A stretch of DNA of 64,000 nucleotides, taken from NCBI GenBank assembly GCA_018894105.1, contig CM032127.1, positions 8,107,395 to 8,171,394 of the forward strand, read 5' to 3'. A program made the position numbers and the translations under genes. The notes beneath the pieces were generated by a model that saw nothing but the letters and a program-made list of their open reading frames with translations, was not told the DNA's origin and made no database searches. Each line of letters begins with the position of its first letter. The stretch's first letter is position 1. Shown here piece after piece: positions 45,650 to 58,137 of this stretch. Source of the DNA: Jacaranda mimosifolia. Lineage: Eukaryota; Streptophyta; Magnoliopsida; Lamiales; Bignoniaceae.

Positions 45650-47515
45650 CCACTTTAGGTGTGCATTCTTAATTTTCCAGTCCAATGTGAGAATGCCTTT
45701 GTATGATGTGGCTGATATTAATAAAAAGGTGTTTTGTCTTATGTTAACTCTAAATTTTGTTTCAAAGAAAAAGCTAATTTAAGTTTTGTGTTGAGCCAAT
45801 TGGATAAATTTTGTATACTAGTGCTTTTAAATTTTGGTCTTTTGCTGATGTTAATGATGGTTTCCTCTTGCAATCAGTAGGCTTTGATTTTATGTATCCA
45901 TAAATTTGGTCTTTTGTTGATGTTCAATGAGTAGATGGTCTACTTTCTCCAGGAACCATGTTGTTCAGGAAGTACTGTTACTTAGAGACATTAATGTTAC
46001 AAGATATTATGTCAGCTCAGAAGTCAATTTACACGACTATCACAAAAACAAGGAGGCAGTCATGTCATAGAAGAATGCATGGAATCTTCCATCACTGGGT
46101 TAATCTTTATGGTTGAGAAAATATTAGTGTCATAAAGCACCTTTTCTACTTGCTAAAGACTAGTTTGGAAATTCTATCATTTAAATAGCTTTAAAAAAGA
46201 CTAAGGTATATATATAATTCATGTTTTACTTCTTGTATTACTAGCCTGTAATTTCTAGCATGATTTAACCACACTCATTTTATGTTTATATATGCATTTT
46301 TCCTGCTTCAAGAACTTGACTTAGGCTATGTTTATCATTCTCTTTCCAAATCCTTTAAGCCTCATTACAAAGAACTTAATAAGACCAAAGGAGGAAGGAG
46401 AGTGCTTCATCTTCTCAGAGGGTGATCTTCAACTCAAATAGAAAAGCCAATGCAAGACAATGGATGAGTTGAAGTTTGCTTAATGGACTCGTAGTCTTTT
46501 TAATTGTAGGAATATATATGAGAGTTACTATTGTAGCATTGAAAATTTTAGTTGTCTAGTGTAGTCTTTTGAATTAATTGATCACTATCTATAGCATTAT
46601 GAGGTTATGAGTACTGTACTTTACATTATTTTAAGTTTCTAGAATGATTCTGATGAAATTTTGATATGGTCATTGACATAATGTTGAAAGACTAAATACT
46701 TGAGTAGTTTGCATTTAGTTTATTTTATTAAAGATTATATATAAGGACTATATCTTGAGAGTTTTCTTATGGACTCAGTTTATTTTGCATTAGATGATGT
46801 TGTTTCAGTAATTAGAAACCGCTAGAATCAACAATTATTATCTTTTAAAAAAGATTCTAGGACCATTGCTGCTATTAGTTTTCTCTTAATATCTGTTTAC
46901 TGCTATCTTGTAAAAAAGAATATGGAACCATTTCAGCTTGACAGGTAGAGAAGAGCCATAGATACTTCGAACCTCGTAACAAAGTTAGACAAAGATTGAC
47001 AAAACTAACGACCTTGGCAAACTCGATCCTAAGTGGATTGCCTCCAATAACAAAACCTTGAAGCTCTTTTATTGCAGCAAAAGCATTTTTTCAAAGAATG
47101 CAAGCAGTTTTTCAAAATCTACTGAGTAGAACTCAATAGCATATCCTACAGTAAGTGCACCCCTAAGTAGAACAAAAAAATTGTCTGCAGCAATTGAAAA
47201 GAAGATCAGAAGAGAAACTAATGCAAAATCAATAAGGACACATTCTAGATAACACAAATATGAAATAATAGAGTATCAAACACCATAAACTAGCCATAAT
47301 TCAGTTCTGTCCTCAAAAAATAGGGCCACCATTCATATACAAACATCAACTTCCATATGATAGACAAAAGATGGTGCATATTTTGGCCGCCTAAACCAAT
47401 GCCCTCAAGTCCTAAACATAAGTGACTAATATACAAAATACTACCATATGTCATAGTTGCATAAGTTTCAGTTTCAAAACAAATTCCCAATCCAGTTACA
47501 ACCGACCAGATAACA
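45650..47515. other. Interior of the Harbinger element without recognised coding content
   Basis: This lies between the plus-strand Myb/SANT-like pseudogene and ORF1. Short frames at 47,069-47,257 and 47,290-47,490 on the minus strand have no recognisable motif. The sequence is AT-rich. Confidence 0.4.
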
Positions 47516-48549
47516 TCATTCTAACAAATTCAGATTTAGCCTCTGGTAGGAGACTAAAGAACAACTCCAGTCCTCTTTGTTCTTAACTAACGTCTTTGAT
47601 ATAGTAAGCTTCTTTGGGAGACTCAGGCCTTCAATCCCATCGACAGCAGCGTAGACCTCTTTACATGCAGCTGAAATATCATGTTCATAACCAATTCGCT
47701 TGACAAGGTCTCCTAGCCTCTCTTCAGTTTTGTCATAGAAAGTGCCTAAGAGCTCCAGAAAAGCATCTTGCCCTTCCATAGATTTTCGTTTCTTCTTTGC
47801 TTTCTTTTTAGTAGTCCCAATACTACTTATGGGTTGAGAAACTGACATAGTTTTTGTTTCATCCCCAAAACCATCAAATAGACCATCAAATTTAGGTTCA
47901 TATCTCTTCTGATTCTGAGTATCGCCATTAAGCACCTCATTAACTAACTCCAAAAGTTTTGTGCTTGTTCCCCTATAGCTCTATCTTTTCCAAATATTTC
48001 ATACCAGTCAATATAAAATGGCCAAAACTTATACCTCATTAGTCGAGCATTATTATCCACCTATTTCGATAGCAAAATTGTAAATTTTCAGCATATGAAA
48101 AAATTACAATCGTATACACACACACATGCACATCTCAGGATGCTCCAATAATTTAATAACTTAAATGAGAGGTTGGGGAAAAAACTTTCTTTTACATAAA
48201 TCTCCCCTGCATCATCTTCAGATTCAATCATCTTTATGGTGTCATTCCATATCATTCCACTTCTTGAAAGCATTGCAAAAAGACAACCATAGTATTTTTT
48301 CGACACATGAATTTTAGAGTTAATATAGGGGAGTGCTTTGAGATCTATGCCAGGAAAGGCTTTCACCATGGCTTGCTCAAGGACTTGGAGGTAGTCAATC
48401 TTAAAACCATTATCTGTTTTCCACCCATTAGCTAATATATTCTTCAAGGCAACAATAAGGACTTCCTCTTCCCTCTGACTCCACCTTTTATGGGACTTTT
48501 CTATTTTCTTACCTTTTCCCTTACTAATTTGACTACTTGAGTTGTCCAT
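47516..48549 (-). pseudogene. Harbinger ORF1: Myb/SANT-like DNA-binding accessory protein
   Basis: ORF1 proteins of PIF/Harbinger elements bind transposon DNA and help the transposase enter the nucleus. The start MDNSSSQISKGKGKK is at 48,549. The domain reads HKRWSQREEEVLIVALKNILANGWKTDNGFKIDYL, with further helices to SGMIWNDTIKMIE. The next block (about 48,062-47,960) reads NARLMRYKFWPFYIDWYEIFGKDRAIGE after a likely intron. A one-base change near 47,955 shifts the frame into ELVNEVLNGDTQNQKR. A basic stretch (TKKKAKKKRKS) fits a nuclear signal, and the C-terminal helical region (FYDKTEERLGDLVKRIGYE) is the usual end. It lies about 290 bases from the transposase C-terminus. Confidence 0.75.
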
Positions 48550-48834
48550 GATAACTTCTGTTGATTTCAGAAAGCTGTATGAATATGAAATTATGCATGA
48601 AATAATTATTAGCCGCATGTGGGAATATCTCTAAACAATTAAAAGTTTCAATAAGACTTAATTGTATTAAAACAATTGTTTTTATTTGAAGTTAACAAGC
48701 TGGCATGCAAAAATTTTATTATTCATCAGTAATTTAAATAATTAGCAATATTTAGCCTCCACAAGTATGTACATGCTACAACTTAAAATAGTACTAATTG
48801 ACAATATGTACATGCTACACCTTTAAAATTTCTC

Positions 48835-50151
48835 CTAATGTTGTCTCCACTCATTAAACATGGAATGAGCTAAGTTATCTCTCCAATTGTTCCAGTCACG
48901 GGGGAATTCCGCATTGTGCATGTACTCTGAATCATCTTCAGCATCATCATTGTGCTCGTCCAAATCTTCTATAAGATGTTCTAGTGGATCTATAGCCATT
49001 TCTGATCTAATAAAATTATGTAGCAAAGCACAAGCCATGATGATTCGATTTTGAACCTTTATAGGGTAAGACGAATGAGTTATTAAATCCCCTACCATCC
49101 CTTTAATAAACTAAAAGTTCACTCTATCACATTGTGGGCTTCGGAATGCTTTATATTAAGGTGTTCTTTTTCATTTTGAGGAATGCATGAGCCCTCACCC
49201 CACTCATCAAGATGGTATCTAATACATTTATATCAGTCAAAAATCTTTCACTATTTGTGTAACCATTATCACACAAAGAATAATTTTCTGCGAACATAGG
49301 TTAAAAAAAATCTTATAGGATTTAAAAATAAAGTTGTAATTACACATTACACACAAATAAGTCATGAAGCTATACCCTTTAGCACTTTCAATCCATTAGG
49401 CCTATTAACAGCAATGCGAAGGACTTTAGCATCTGCACCAGAACCTTCCCAACCATGTAACAAATAAATAAATTTCATATTTTTATCACATACCCCGAGC
49501 ACATTAACCGTTATATCCTGTTTCTAAATCTTGGCTTGTCTATTTGAAATAATTTCACTTTAATATAAGTTTCATCTAAAGCTCTTAGACAACCCTATTA
49601 CATGAAAGTAAAAGAACAAATGATTAGAAATATATAAATTTTTATAAAGCTAATATTAATATGTAATATATATGCCATGTGACCTTCTAAAAATTGCTTG
49701 AAGGATATTTTACCTTATAAGATTTATATCTAAGGTTTGTACAATCATCTGATACAGGCTTTGGATCAACAAATAGAATTGAATGTAGCTACAATCAGGA
49801 CAACATTGAAGTGCTTGCTCATTGTTTGCCCAAATCTTATGACGTCATGCTTCACTATTCTATTTTTTTATGATGGGCCAAAATAGCAAAGAACTTTGCT
49901 ACCTTTTTAGGAATGTTCACATATTTAGAGTCTTCAAGACCACCTACATGCTCTAACAAGTAATATAACCTACCAAATGCATTTCTACTCATTTTTAAAT
50001 TGTTGATACATGCCTCATCTGTATATTCAACTAGTCTGCTCAAATTTTTTATTTGATCAGGTATCCGTTCAATCATTGTATATATGCCTTTGTTACATCT
50101 CTGCCTATGTTGTTGCTCAATTCTTCGAACATATTGCACAATTAAGTGCAT
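48835..50151 (-). pseudogene. PIF/Harbinger DDE transposase (HARBI1-like), broken
   Basis: The N-terminal block (50,151-49,855) includes ACINNLKMSRNAFGRLYYLLEHVGGL. The catalytic block (about 49,600-49,380) reads GCLRALDETYIKV (first Asp), then DITVNVLGVCDKNMKFIYLLHGWEGSGADAKVLR (second Asp) after a TAA-containing frame break. Next (49,300-49,110) come LCDNGYTNSERFLT, YHLDEWGEGSCIPQNEKEHLNIKHSEAHNVIE (final Glu) and a TGA where the family has Arg. The C-terminal block (49,098-48,835) has NRIIMACALLHNFIR and EWRQH. All three acidic residues can be seen, but stops and frameshifts make it inactive. Confidence 0.82.
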
Positions 50152-51203
50152 AAAACATAGTTTGCAACATTATCTCCCCAATTACCAAAAACACCTCCAT
50201 ATTTTCATTGAGATTATCAACCATCAAAATAGCAATAATACGATAACAAATCACATATTAAAATAATTTCCTAGTCTAAGCATGGGTATTGTTTGCTAAG
50301 ATAAAGAACTAGAACATAATGTCTAATATGCACATATATTCGTTAAACAAATATTGATACATTACAATACTCAATAAAATAAAATATTATAATACTTAAC
50401 AAAATTAGTCTAAAGTAATTAAACTCCATAGATTTTTTTTTCAATTGTAATTGGAGAAACAAAATTATTTATGAAAAACTTGGTTAGAGTTTTGAAACAT
50501 AACTTGAAATTTCTAACAAGTTGGCCTAAAAAGAGGAATACAAATGATGAAGGCTTGCAGTGTGTTGAGTTGGATGTGTACTACTCCAATCAGAATTGCG
50601 ATTATTTGTAGCTCATTTCTTCTCTTAATCTTTCACCAAATGCATTTCTTATGTTAATCTTTTAACTCATTTGTTGGATGTGAATATTTAGCTAATAAAG
50701 AAGATCGGCTGAAAATGGAAAGGAGGGAAAAACGAGTTGTTAAAATGGAAAAGGCAAAGTACACCTAGATGTAAGAATTTGATTTTAGGGTTTCACTCTT
50801 TGCTTAGAATAAAGGGCAAAATCATCATTCCATTTGGTAATATGGGCTGCCATTTTTAGCAGGATTACACATCCAACCTCTAGGGCTTGATCCACTATCG
50901 AGGAGCTAATTGGATTAGGTAACGAGCTCATAATCTATATTGAGCCTAAATTTTGCCAACCAAACAAAGATTTGGCCTATATTAGGCATCTATCGTGCCC
51001 AATCAAGGTTACCAAATGAGGCCTAACTATTTAAATAATGAGCCCACCTACAGTGTAAAATTTAAAAAACAAAAGAAAAAAGAAAAAAAACTAATAAATT
51101 AAATGAAAAAGAAAATATTAATAAGATTGCTTAGAAGAATGAAAGCCAAAGCCTGCTAGATATGGTACTTGCTGATTGCCAATGAAATCAATAAAAAAAC
51201 TTA

Positions 51204-51536
51204 GGCACCGTTTGGTTTCATTTCCACACCCCATTTTCACATTTTTACTATTTCATAAATAAAAACCATCACTTTTTACACATTTTCACCCAACATCATT
51301 TTCATTTTTATTTTCAAAACTCATTCTCCAATAACCTATATATCTACTATCTCTATTCCATTATTTCTCACTCTCTTTCTCCACCTACAACATATTAAAA
51401 CCAACATAATCATTACATTTCCAAACATTTCATCCAAACACATTTTCATTTTCACATCATATCACATAACTAATTTTCATCAAAATGAAAATGCTAGAAA
51501 GTAAAAATGAAAATGAAAATAAAACCAAACAGTCCC
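51204..51536. mobile_element. Tourist-like MITE, 333 bp
   Basis: The ends GGCACCGTTTGGTTTCATTT and (complement) GGGACTGTTTGGTTTTATTT are flanked by TTA at 51,201-51,203 and 51,537-51,539. Segment 1 lacks it (about 32,462, TTTTGGTGTAGTATAC), giving an empty site. A degenerate relative lies upstream of the flotillin pseudogene. Confidence 0.85.
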
Positions 51537-51747
51537 TTAGTGTAGTATACCAAATTTCTAGCCAAAAAATATTGTATTAAACAAAAAATAATTCAAATTA
51601 TAAAAATTTTTATTACTAAAATAGAAATGATGACTAACTAAAACTGCATCCATCACATGTTCCTCTAGCAGAAGAAATTTTCATTTTTTTTTTCCAAATT
51701 ATTTCCCAATTTTAATTCTTTCTTTCACTTGTAAGTACTAATATTGC

Positions 51748-51756
51748 TATAAAAAA
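51748..51756 (+). promoter_or_regulatory. Likely TATA box of gene copy 2
   Basis: TATAAAAAA lies 50 bases upstream of the ATG at 51,798, inside a flank conserved with copy 1 (TTTCACTTGTAAGTA upstream, GGCATTCA(A/G)AAATAAATTT downstream). Spacing fits a short leader. It is the intact form of the box degraded in copy 1. Confidence 0.45.
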
Positions 51757-51797
51757 GGCATTCAGAAATAAATTTTTATCTTCTCTTCAATTTTACT

Positions 51798-52509
51798 ATG
51801 TCATTAATTCCTCTTCTCTTTCTTCTATTAAGTGGTGTGCCTATAGGTGAACAGGAAACACATGAGGGGCGAAGGAATCATAACAATGCGATGGCAGCAA
51901 ATGAAATACATGAGGAAGAAGGAAATTCAAACAATAATGAGGCTACAGTGGCTGCAAATGAAATAGATGAGGAAGAAGGAAATCCAAACAATGTTGTGGC
52001 CAGGGGCACCAGCAAATAACACACGAGGGGGGGGCTGCTGCGCTAGTGCATGGGCTAGCACGGCCATTATCAGATGAGATAATGATTAATTTAAGAAAAG
52101 CAATTGAGAAAAATAAGGAGCAGGTCTTTAAGATCGAGGGGAATATTTTCCAACTCGCCAACTACCATTTTATTTATCTGGGAGTGATTCTAACTATTGT
52201 CATCACTGGCTCACTTAAATGCCAAACTTTTTGGCTTCTTTTTTCTCTTTCTCTAGTGGGAGCAAATTTAAACTTCGGCACATTAATAATTATTGCAGAA
52301 AGGTATAAGAAAGCTTTAAACAACCTAGACAATAGAATGCTGATCTTCTATCAATATTTGTAACCAACTGTATACAACTTGTTGCACCAAAGCACTAAAA
52401 GAAAAAATCTATGAAAATTGTGTTTCTGGTATTGACAGTGTATCTCTTTCTTATATTCCCCACCCTCATTCTATCTGTTTCTTGGACTATTCCATGCCAT
52501 GGCCACTAG
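51798..52509 (+). pseudogene. 3-TM membrane-protein family, copy 2
   Basis: The ATG at 51,798 opens a hydrophobic start (MSLIPLLFLLLSGVP). Acidic Asn-rich repeats follow (QETHEGRRNHNN, NEIHEEEGNSNNN, NEIDEEEGNPNN), the unit being NE(I/T)HEEEGNxNN. The frame then breaks near a G-run at 52,027-52,034. It resumes as LRKAIEKNKEQVFKIEGN, FQLANYHFIYLGVILTIVITGSL (TM1), LFSLSLVGANLNFGTLIIIAE (TM2) and NNLDNRMLIFYQYL, where TAA (52,361-52,363) replaces the Tyr codon of copy 1. A further one-base shift near 52,405 leads to KIVFLVLTVYLFLIFPTLILSVSWTIPCH (TM3). No catalytic motif is seen; the protein was probably an integral membrane protein of about 230 residues. Function unknown. Confidence 0.75.
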
Positions 52510-52686
52510 CTAGTGAAGATTCAATTCTGACTTTAGTGAAGATTCAATTCTGCCTAAAGTCAAATCATTTTGGCAAGTTTTGTTCGATCCAAATGTCTAT
52601 TCTATTGTACCTTTTCTATATTTACTTATGATTTTCTCTATCGTTAGTGTATTTTTTATTTTGTTTGGGAAGGTACATAAACAAAG

Positions 52687-53272
52687 CGTTAAGAATTGGG
52701 TTGGTTTTTGGACTCTTGACCTAATAAGACATCCATATTTGAATTAAATCGTATTTATATATATAAGTAATAGTAGTTCTTGTTGGATTAGAACTCTTTC
52801 TTGTGAAGAAATGTGGATAGATAATACTCATCCATATCTAGGAGAATAACTCTCCATGTGTGGGATAGACATTATCTAGATCTTCTAGTTGGAATGGACT
52901 CTTGGAAAACTCACTTGTAAACAAGCACTCTTCGTAGGATTTTAATACACATAACTTGAGCATTCATTCATAAAAGATTCTCTTAAATTCATAGTTAATT
53001 TTCTAAGTCTTTCTTGGGGTATCACCAAAGAGTCCCAAAGGCTTGAAGTGTGTAAGCTTGTAGACGCTCTGGTAGCAACCCTTCAAGGTGAGAAGAAGAA
53101 ATCAAGAGAAGGCCATTCGAATTCAATGAACATGAAGTTTATATGCATTCAAGGCTTGTAGACAAGTGTTGATCCAAGGTGGTATTCATAAGTTTTTTGC
53201 CAATGAAAAGGTAATATTAGACCACCATATTTGATATCATGAATTATATGCTTAAATCGTGATTTTTCAACA
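52687..53272 (+). repeat. 5' LTR of the copia element
   Basis: Direct repeat of 59,218-59,802. The sequence after it (AGTATTGGAGC, about 53,275-53,285) resembles a decayed initiator-tRNA-Met primer site. Confidence 0.88.
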
Positions 53273-54249
53273 ATAGTATTGGAGCTAAAAGGGTTCGATC
53301 TCGCATTTTTAGTCGATTGAATGCATTAAATTATTTGATGCTTGAACATTGAAATTCGCATAAAAAATATTCATGAGCTTCTGCATTACAGAATGCTTGA
53401 TTGGCTAATACTTCAAATTTGTTGTGAACAATAATTTTTGAGATATTTGATTAATTAGAGATCACTTAGTTTCAAAGGATTTTTATAAATAAATAAATAG
53501 AGCAAAATAAATTTGATTGCACTACTTAATCCATGGAAATCAATTTGAGGCTAAGTAACATTGTTCTTTGTGGGCTTATGCCAAATGACGTGTTGGATTT
53601 AATTTTTTATTTCAGTTAATGCAAATTACACGTGTTCTTCCAATGAGAATTACATTAATACAGGTTACATATATTTTTGTTTTAGGTAATGTAGATTGCA
53701 TTAATTCATATTTCTTTGGATTTTTTCGAACTTAAAAATGCTAGCAATTTGTTGCTATTTAATTGAATTCAAATGCATGAAAAGTCTTTTATGATTTTTG
53801 TAAAGGAGTGAATATAAGCAATTTGTTACTATTAATGGTTGGGATCATTCAAGATTGATACCATTAATTGTTAAAATTTGAAAGCTATATAATTTGAATT
53901 ATTATCTTTGATGTGAAAAATTATATGTGATTTTTCATGAAAGATCATGAGATTTCTTGAGCATGCAATTTAATTAATGGAATTCTATTTTTATTAGAAT
54001 TAAATTATCTATGTGATTACGTAAGTTTCTTTGAAATTGTAAAAGCTCAAATTATTTGTTTACAGACATAATGTTATTTTATTTCTGGATTGGTAATTTT
54101 ATTAAACTCTTTACTTCAGTGGGAGATGATTACTAGCTTTAGTGGTGAAACTTTCAATTTCACTGAATTAAAGAGAATAATAAAACTTACTTGGATCCGA
54201 AATAAAATATTAGACTAGTACCTAACATAAATAAGCATGCCATACAATT

Positions 54250-57200
54250 ATGAAGACCCAAACAGCTTTTTCTAACCTTCATTGTAATGGCAAACTTGAT
54301 GGCCAAAATTATACAATGTGGTATAGAAAAATTCAATATTTATTGCACAAAGAAAAAATCCTTGATCATCTCACCACTTTCATGCCTGAACTTGTTAAGC
54401 CAGAATGGATAAACTACCTAATATCATCGCGATTTGATGCATACAATAAGTGGGCGGATCAAGATATGAATGCACAGTGTACTATGCTGAGCTGCCTGCA
54501 CAATAATTCGATTCGTGAATTTGAGAAATATCCTATGGCTAAAGAGTTGTGGGAAGTATTGAAGATCACGTATAATAGTAGCTCGGCTACTACACTGCAG
54601 GCACTCTCTTTCAAGTTCAATCAGTATGTTCTTGATCTGAAACACTCAATGATCCAACATCTTGATGTGATGAAAGATATGATTTGAGAACTTCAAAGTG
54701 TTAGATATAAGCTCACAGACAAATAATAGGTTCTGGCTGTCCTTATGTCGCTACCTGAGCAAACTTCAGGAATATTAAGCTTTTGCTAATGTATAACAAG
54801 CAAATAAAGACGTTCAACAGTGTCGCCAATGATTTTAAGTTTGAGGCTGACCGAAGAGAGTCGGAACGTGCACAAGCAGCTACTCTTATCACATATGCTG
54901 GTCAATGTAAACCAAATAAAGGCAAGCATGGGAACAAGTAGGCTAGTGCTAGACAAAAGAATAATCAAAGTCAAAACTTGACCCCACAATGCGACAAGGC
55001 TATGAAGCATCATCGAGGAATGAGGGGTGGAAAGAAAGACCCAAGTAAGGTTAACTGCTTTAACTACAAGAAGATAGGTCACTTTGCTCCTAACTGTACT
55101 GAGCCGAAAAAAGTAAGTTCTATACAAAGCTCTCTCAATTCTTTTGTTTGCTCACATGTATTAGTTATAATTCTCTCCCTGGTTAGATTGCAGACACAGG
55201 AACAACAAAACATGTGACTAGAGATCGAACAAAATACGTAGATTACCAGTGCCAGCATGCAGCCACTACATTGCTCTAGGGAGTAGCGCATGAGAGGAAG
55301 TCCTTAGAATTGGTACATGCCAGCTTAAGCTTAGCATTAGGCATGAGCTACTTGTTAGTGATGTGCAATATGCACCTGGCATTCGATGTAATTTAGTTTC
55401 AGTTAATGCATTTTTGAGATATGATTTTTCTTTTCTATTTGAGAACACTAGTTTGTCTATTTTTCCTGATAAAGAACTTTATAGAGTAGGTTTTATGCTT
55501 AATGGACCTTTCGTTTATTTCTTCTACTATAGATATTATTTCTGATTCTATTAAATGGCATGCAAGATTGGGACACAGGGGGAAAGAGAAGATGATTAGA
55601 TTACCTAAAGCAGGCATATTGGGGCCCCTTGCTGAAGTCAATCTTCCTGTGTGTGAACCATGTTTGGTAGGAAAAGCCTGCTGGAAGCCTTTTGGAAAGG
55701 CTAAGAGAGCTACTTATTCCCTAGAGTTAGTCCACTCAGACATATGCAAACCCATGAATGTAAGGGCACAACATGGTGCATACTACTTCCTCACATTCAT
55801 TAATGATTATTCACGCTATAGATCAGTATATCTCTTATCTCATCGATCAAAAGTGCTTGATTGTTTTAAGTGATTTTTGGCAAAGGTTGAGAATCCAAGG
55901 GATAAAAAAACTTAAGGTTTTACCTACAAACAAAGGGCGAGGATATTTATCTAATCAGTCTAGACAAATATGTAAGGAAAAGGATATAATAAGACAATTA
56001 ATGATACCACACACTCCACAATAAAATGGAGATGTAGAAATGAGGAATCAAACACTTCTGGATATGGCCAGATCAATTATGGTGCAAGCAAATCTTCCAA
56101 TATCATTTTAGGGAGATGCAATTTTGACTGTCGCTTATATTTTAAACCATGTGCTGTCTAAGTCAATTCCTTCAACACCATATAAATTTTGGCACGGGAG
56201 AAAACCTAATTTAGAGATGTTGCGACCCTGGGGTCAGTAGGGCTTGTTCATAGTACTTCTCACAAGCATGGGAAGCTTGGTCCTAGAGCAAGTAAACATT
56301 TCTTTATAAGATATTGTGATTATGTACGGTGAACACCCTAATGGAGGAATGATTGAGATTGAGTCCTGTGATGTGGATTTCCTCGAAGAGAATTTCCCAA
56401 CTATAGGAAAAGTAAAAGATAATCTAACTATATGAGTTTTTAGACCATCAAGGCGGCTCATCTATCTCTAATAATGGTAAGGGCTTCCAACCTAATTCAG
56501 TAATTGATATGGATGATGAGAGCAACCCTAAATCCAATGGGAGTGTTTCATTAGAAGAAGACTCAAAATCTTCAGTTACAAAGAAGTAAACATAAAACTA
56601 TACCCCATCGACGATATGAAATTGAAGGGGAATCTTTCACAAGTGCTTCTATGGATATTGATGAGCCAGCTACTTATAATGAAGCTTTAACTTCTCCTAA
56701 CACAAAAGAATGGATAACTACTATGGAAGAAGAGATAAGCTTAATGGTTAAGAACCATGTTTGGAAGCTAATTGATCTTTCAACTGGACGTAAGAACATC
56801 GCGAACATATGGGTTCTAAAGGTGAAGCAAAAGGCAGATGGATTGATCGACAAGTGTAAAGCTCAACTTGTGGCGAAGTGTTATACTTAAAAAAAAAAGG
56901 CGATAAACTATAAAGAAATATCCTCATTAGTAGTGAGGTTTACCTCTATTTGCTTAATCTAGCCATAGTCGCCCATTTCGATCTGGAATTAATTTCAAAT
57001 TGATGTTGAGAAGGCATTTCTCAATGGAGAACTAAATGAAGAGATCTATATGGATCAACCCATAGGTTTTCAAGAAATAGGATAGGAGCACAAAATTTAT
57101 GACTTAAAATGTTCTATCTATAGGCTGAAACAATCGTCCAGACAATAGTACCATCGATTTCATCAAGCTATCATATCGACATACTTCACGATGATCCAGG

Positions 57201-58137
57201 AAGATCACTATGTGTATGTCAAAAGAAATGGGAAGAGTTTTTTATGCTCTCACTATATGTGGATGATATTTTATTAGTTGTAAATGACATGGAATTGATT
57301 GTCGCTACTCAGAAGTGGTTGTCCTCTGCATTTGAAATGAAGAAAGGACATAGGGGAAGCTGAATACATATTTAGTGTTAAGATACACTAAGATCGTTCT
57401 AGAAGACAATTGAATTTATCTTAAGAGACTTACATCAAGAGAATTATAGAATGATTTCCTATGCATAATGCTAACCTAGTAGACATACCCATGGATAAAA
57501 GTTGGTTCTTAGCAAAGAAATGTGCCCAAAGATAGAAGAAGAAAGGAAACGCATGGCTAAGGTTCTACATACAAGTACTATAGGAAGTTTGATGTATGCT
57601 ATGACGTGTACTCGGCCAAACATGTGCTTTGTAGTTGGGATGGTGAGTAGATATCAAAGTAATCCTGGACCTAACTATTCGATAGTGGTCAAAAAGATAC
57701 TTAGATGAACGCAAATCCACATCGGGATATGCATTATTACTAGGAGACGCCGCTACCACTTGGTGTAGTAAGAAATAGCCTTGCATTTCTTTGTCCACAA
57801 TGAAAGCAAAATACGTTGCTTGTATATCAGCAATGCAAAAGGCTATTTGGTAAAGGAGATTTATGCAAAGTTTGTGCATTTCAGTGCATGTTGATGATGC
57901 ACTTGTTATTTATTGTGATAACACAGCTGCTTTGGCATATGCTAAGGACCTTAAGTACCATGAGAGGACCAAGCACATAGATACCAGATATCACTTCATT
58001 CGAGATAGTATCACGCAAAGATAAGTAGTTCTCAAGCATATTCCTACTAACGATATGGTCATTGATCCATTTACCAAGCCTTTGTGTGGAGATGTGTTCC
58101 AAAGGCATGTTAGTAGTATAGGACTTCGTAGGATTTG
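54250..58137 (+). pseudogene. Copia gag-pol polyprotein, many stops and frameshifts
   Basis: Gag (54,250-54,687) has KLDGQNYTMWYRKIQYLLHK and WEVLKITY. The nucleocapsid knuckle at about 55,050-55,095 reads CFNYKKIGHFAPNC; its second Cys is Tyr, so metal binding is impaired. Protease: about 55,187-55,250, ADTGTTKHVTRD (the active-site Asp is present). Integrase: WHARLGHRGKEKM, PVCEPCLVGKA and HSDICKP, with INDYSRYRSVYLL (55,530-55,873). Reverse transcriptase: NTKEWITTMEEEI through WVLKVKQKADG, then YVDD at 57,256-57,267. RNase H: AKYVACISAMQKAIW, CDNTAALAYAKDLKYHERTKHIDTRYHFIRD and VVLKHIPTND to 58,137. Stops within gag and between all domains show it cannot be translated as one protein. Confidence 0.85.

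Larger units (their letters stand above)
42623..51023 (-). mobile_element. PIF/Harbinger transposon, 8.4 kb
   Basis: The ends GGCCTCATTTGATAA and (complement) GGCCTCATTTGGTAA form the inverted repeat. The target duplication TAA is present at 42,620-42,622 and 51,024-51,026, and the paralogous empty site CTGTAAGTATTTAA is at about 32,285. It carries a DDE transposase and a Myb/SANT-like ORF1, both on the minus strand. Two further pseudogenes (GRF-like with a membrane segment, and a second Myb/SANT-like gene) lie on the plus strand. Such elements are usually 3-6 kb, so this one has grown by nesting or capture. Confidence 0.88.
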
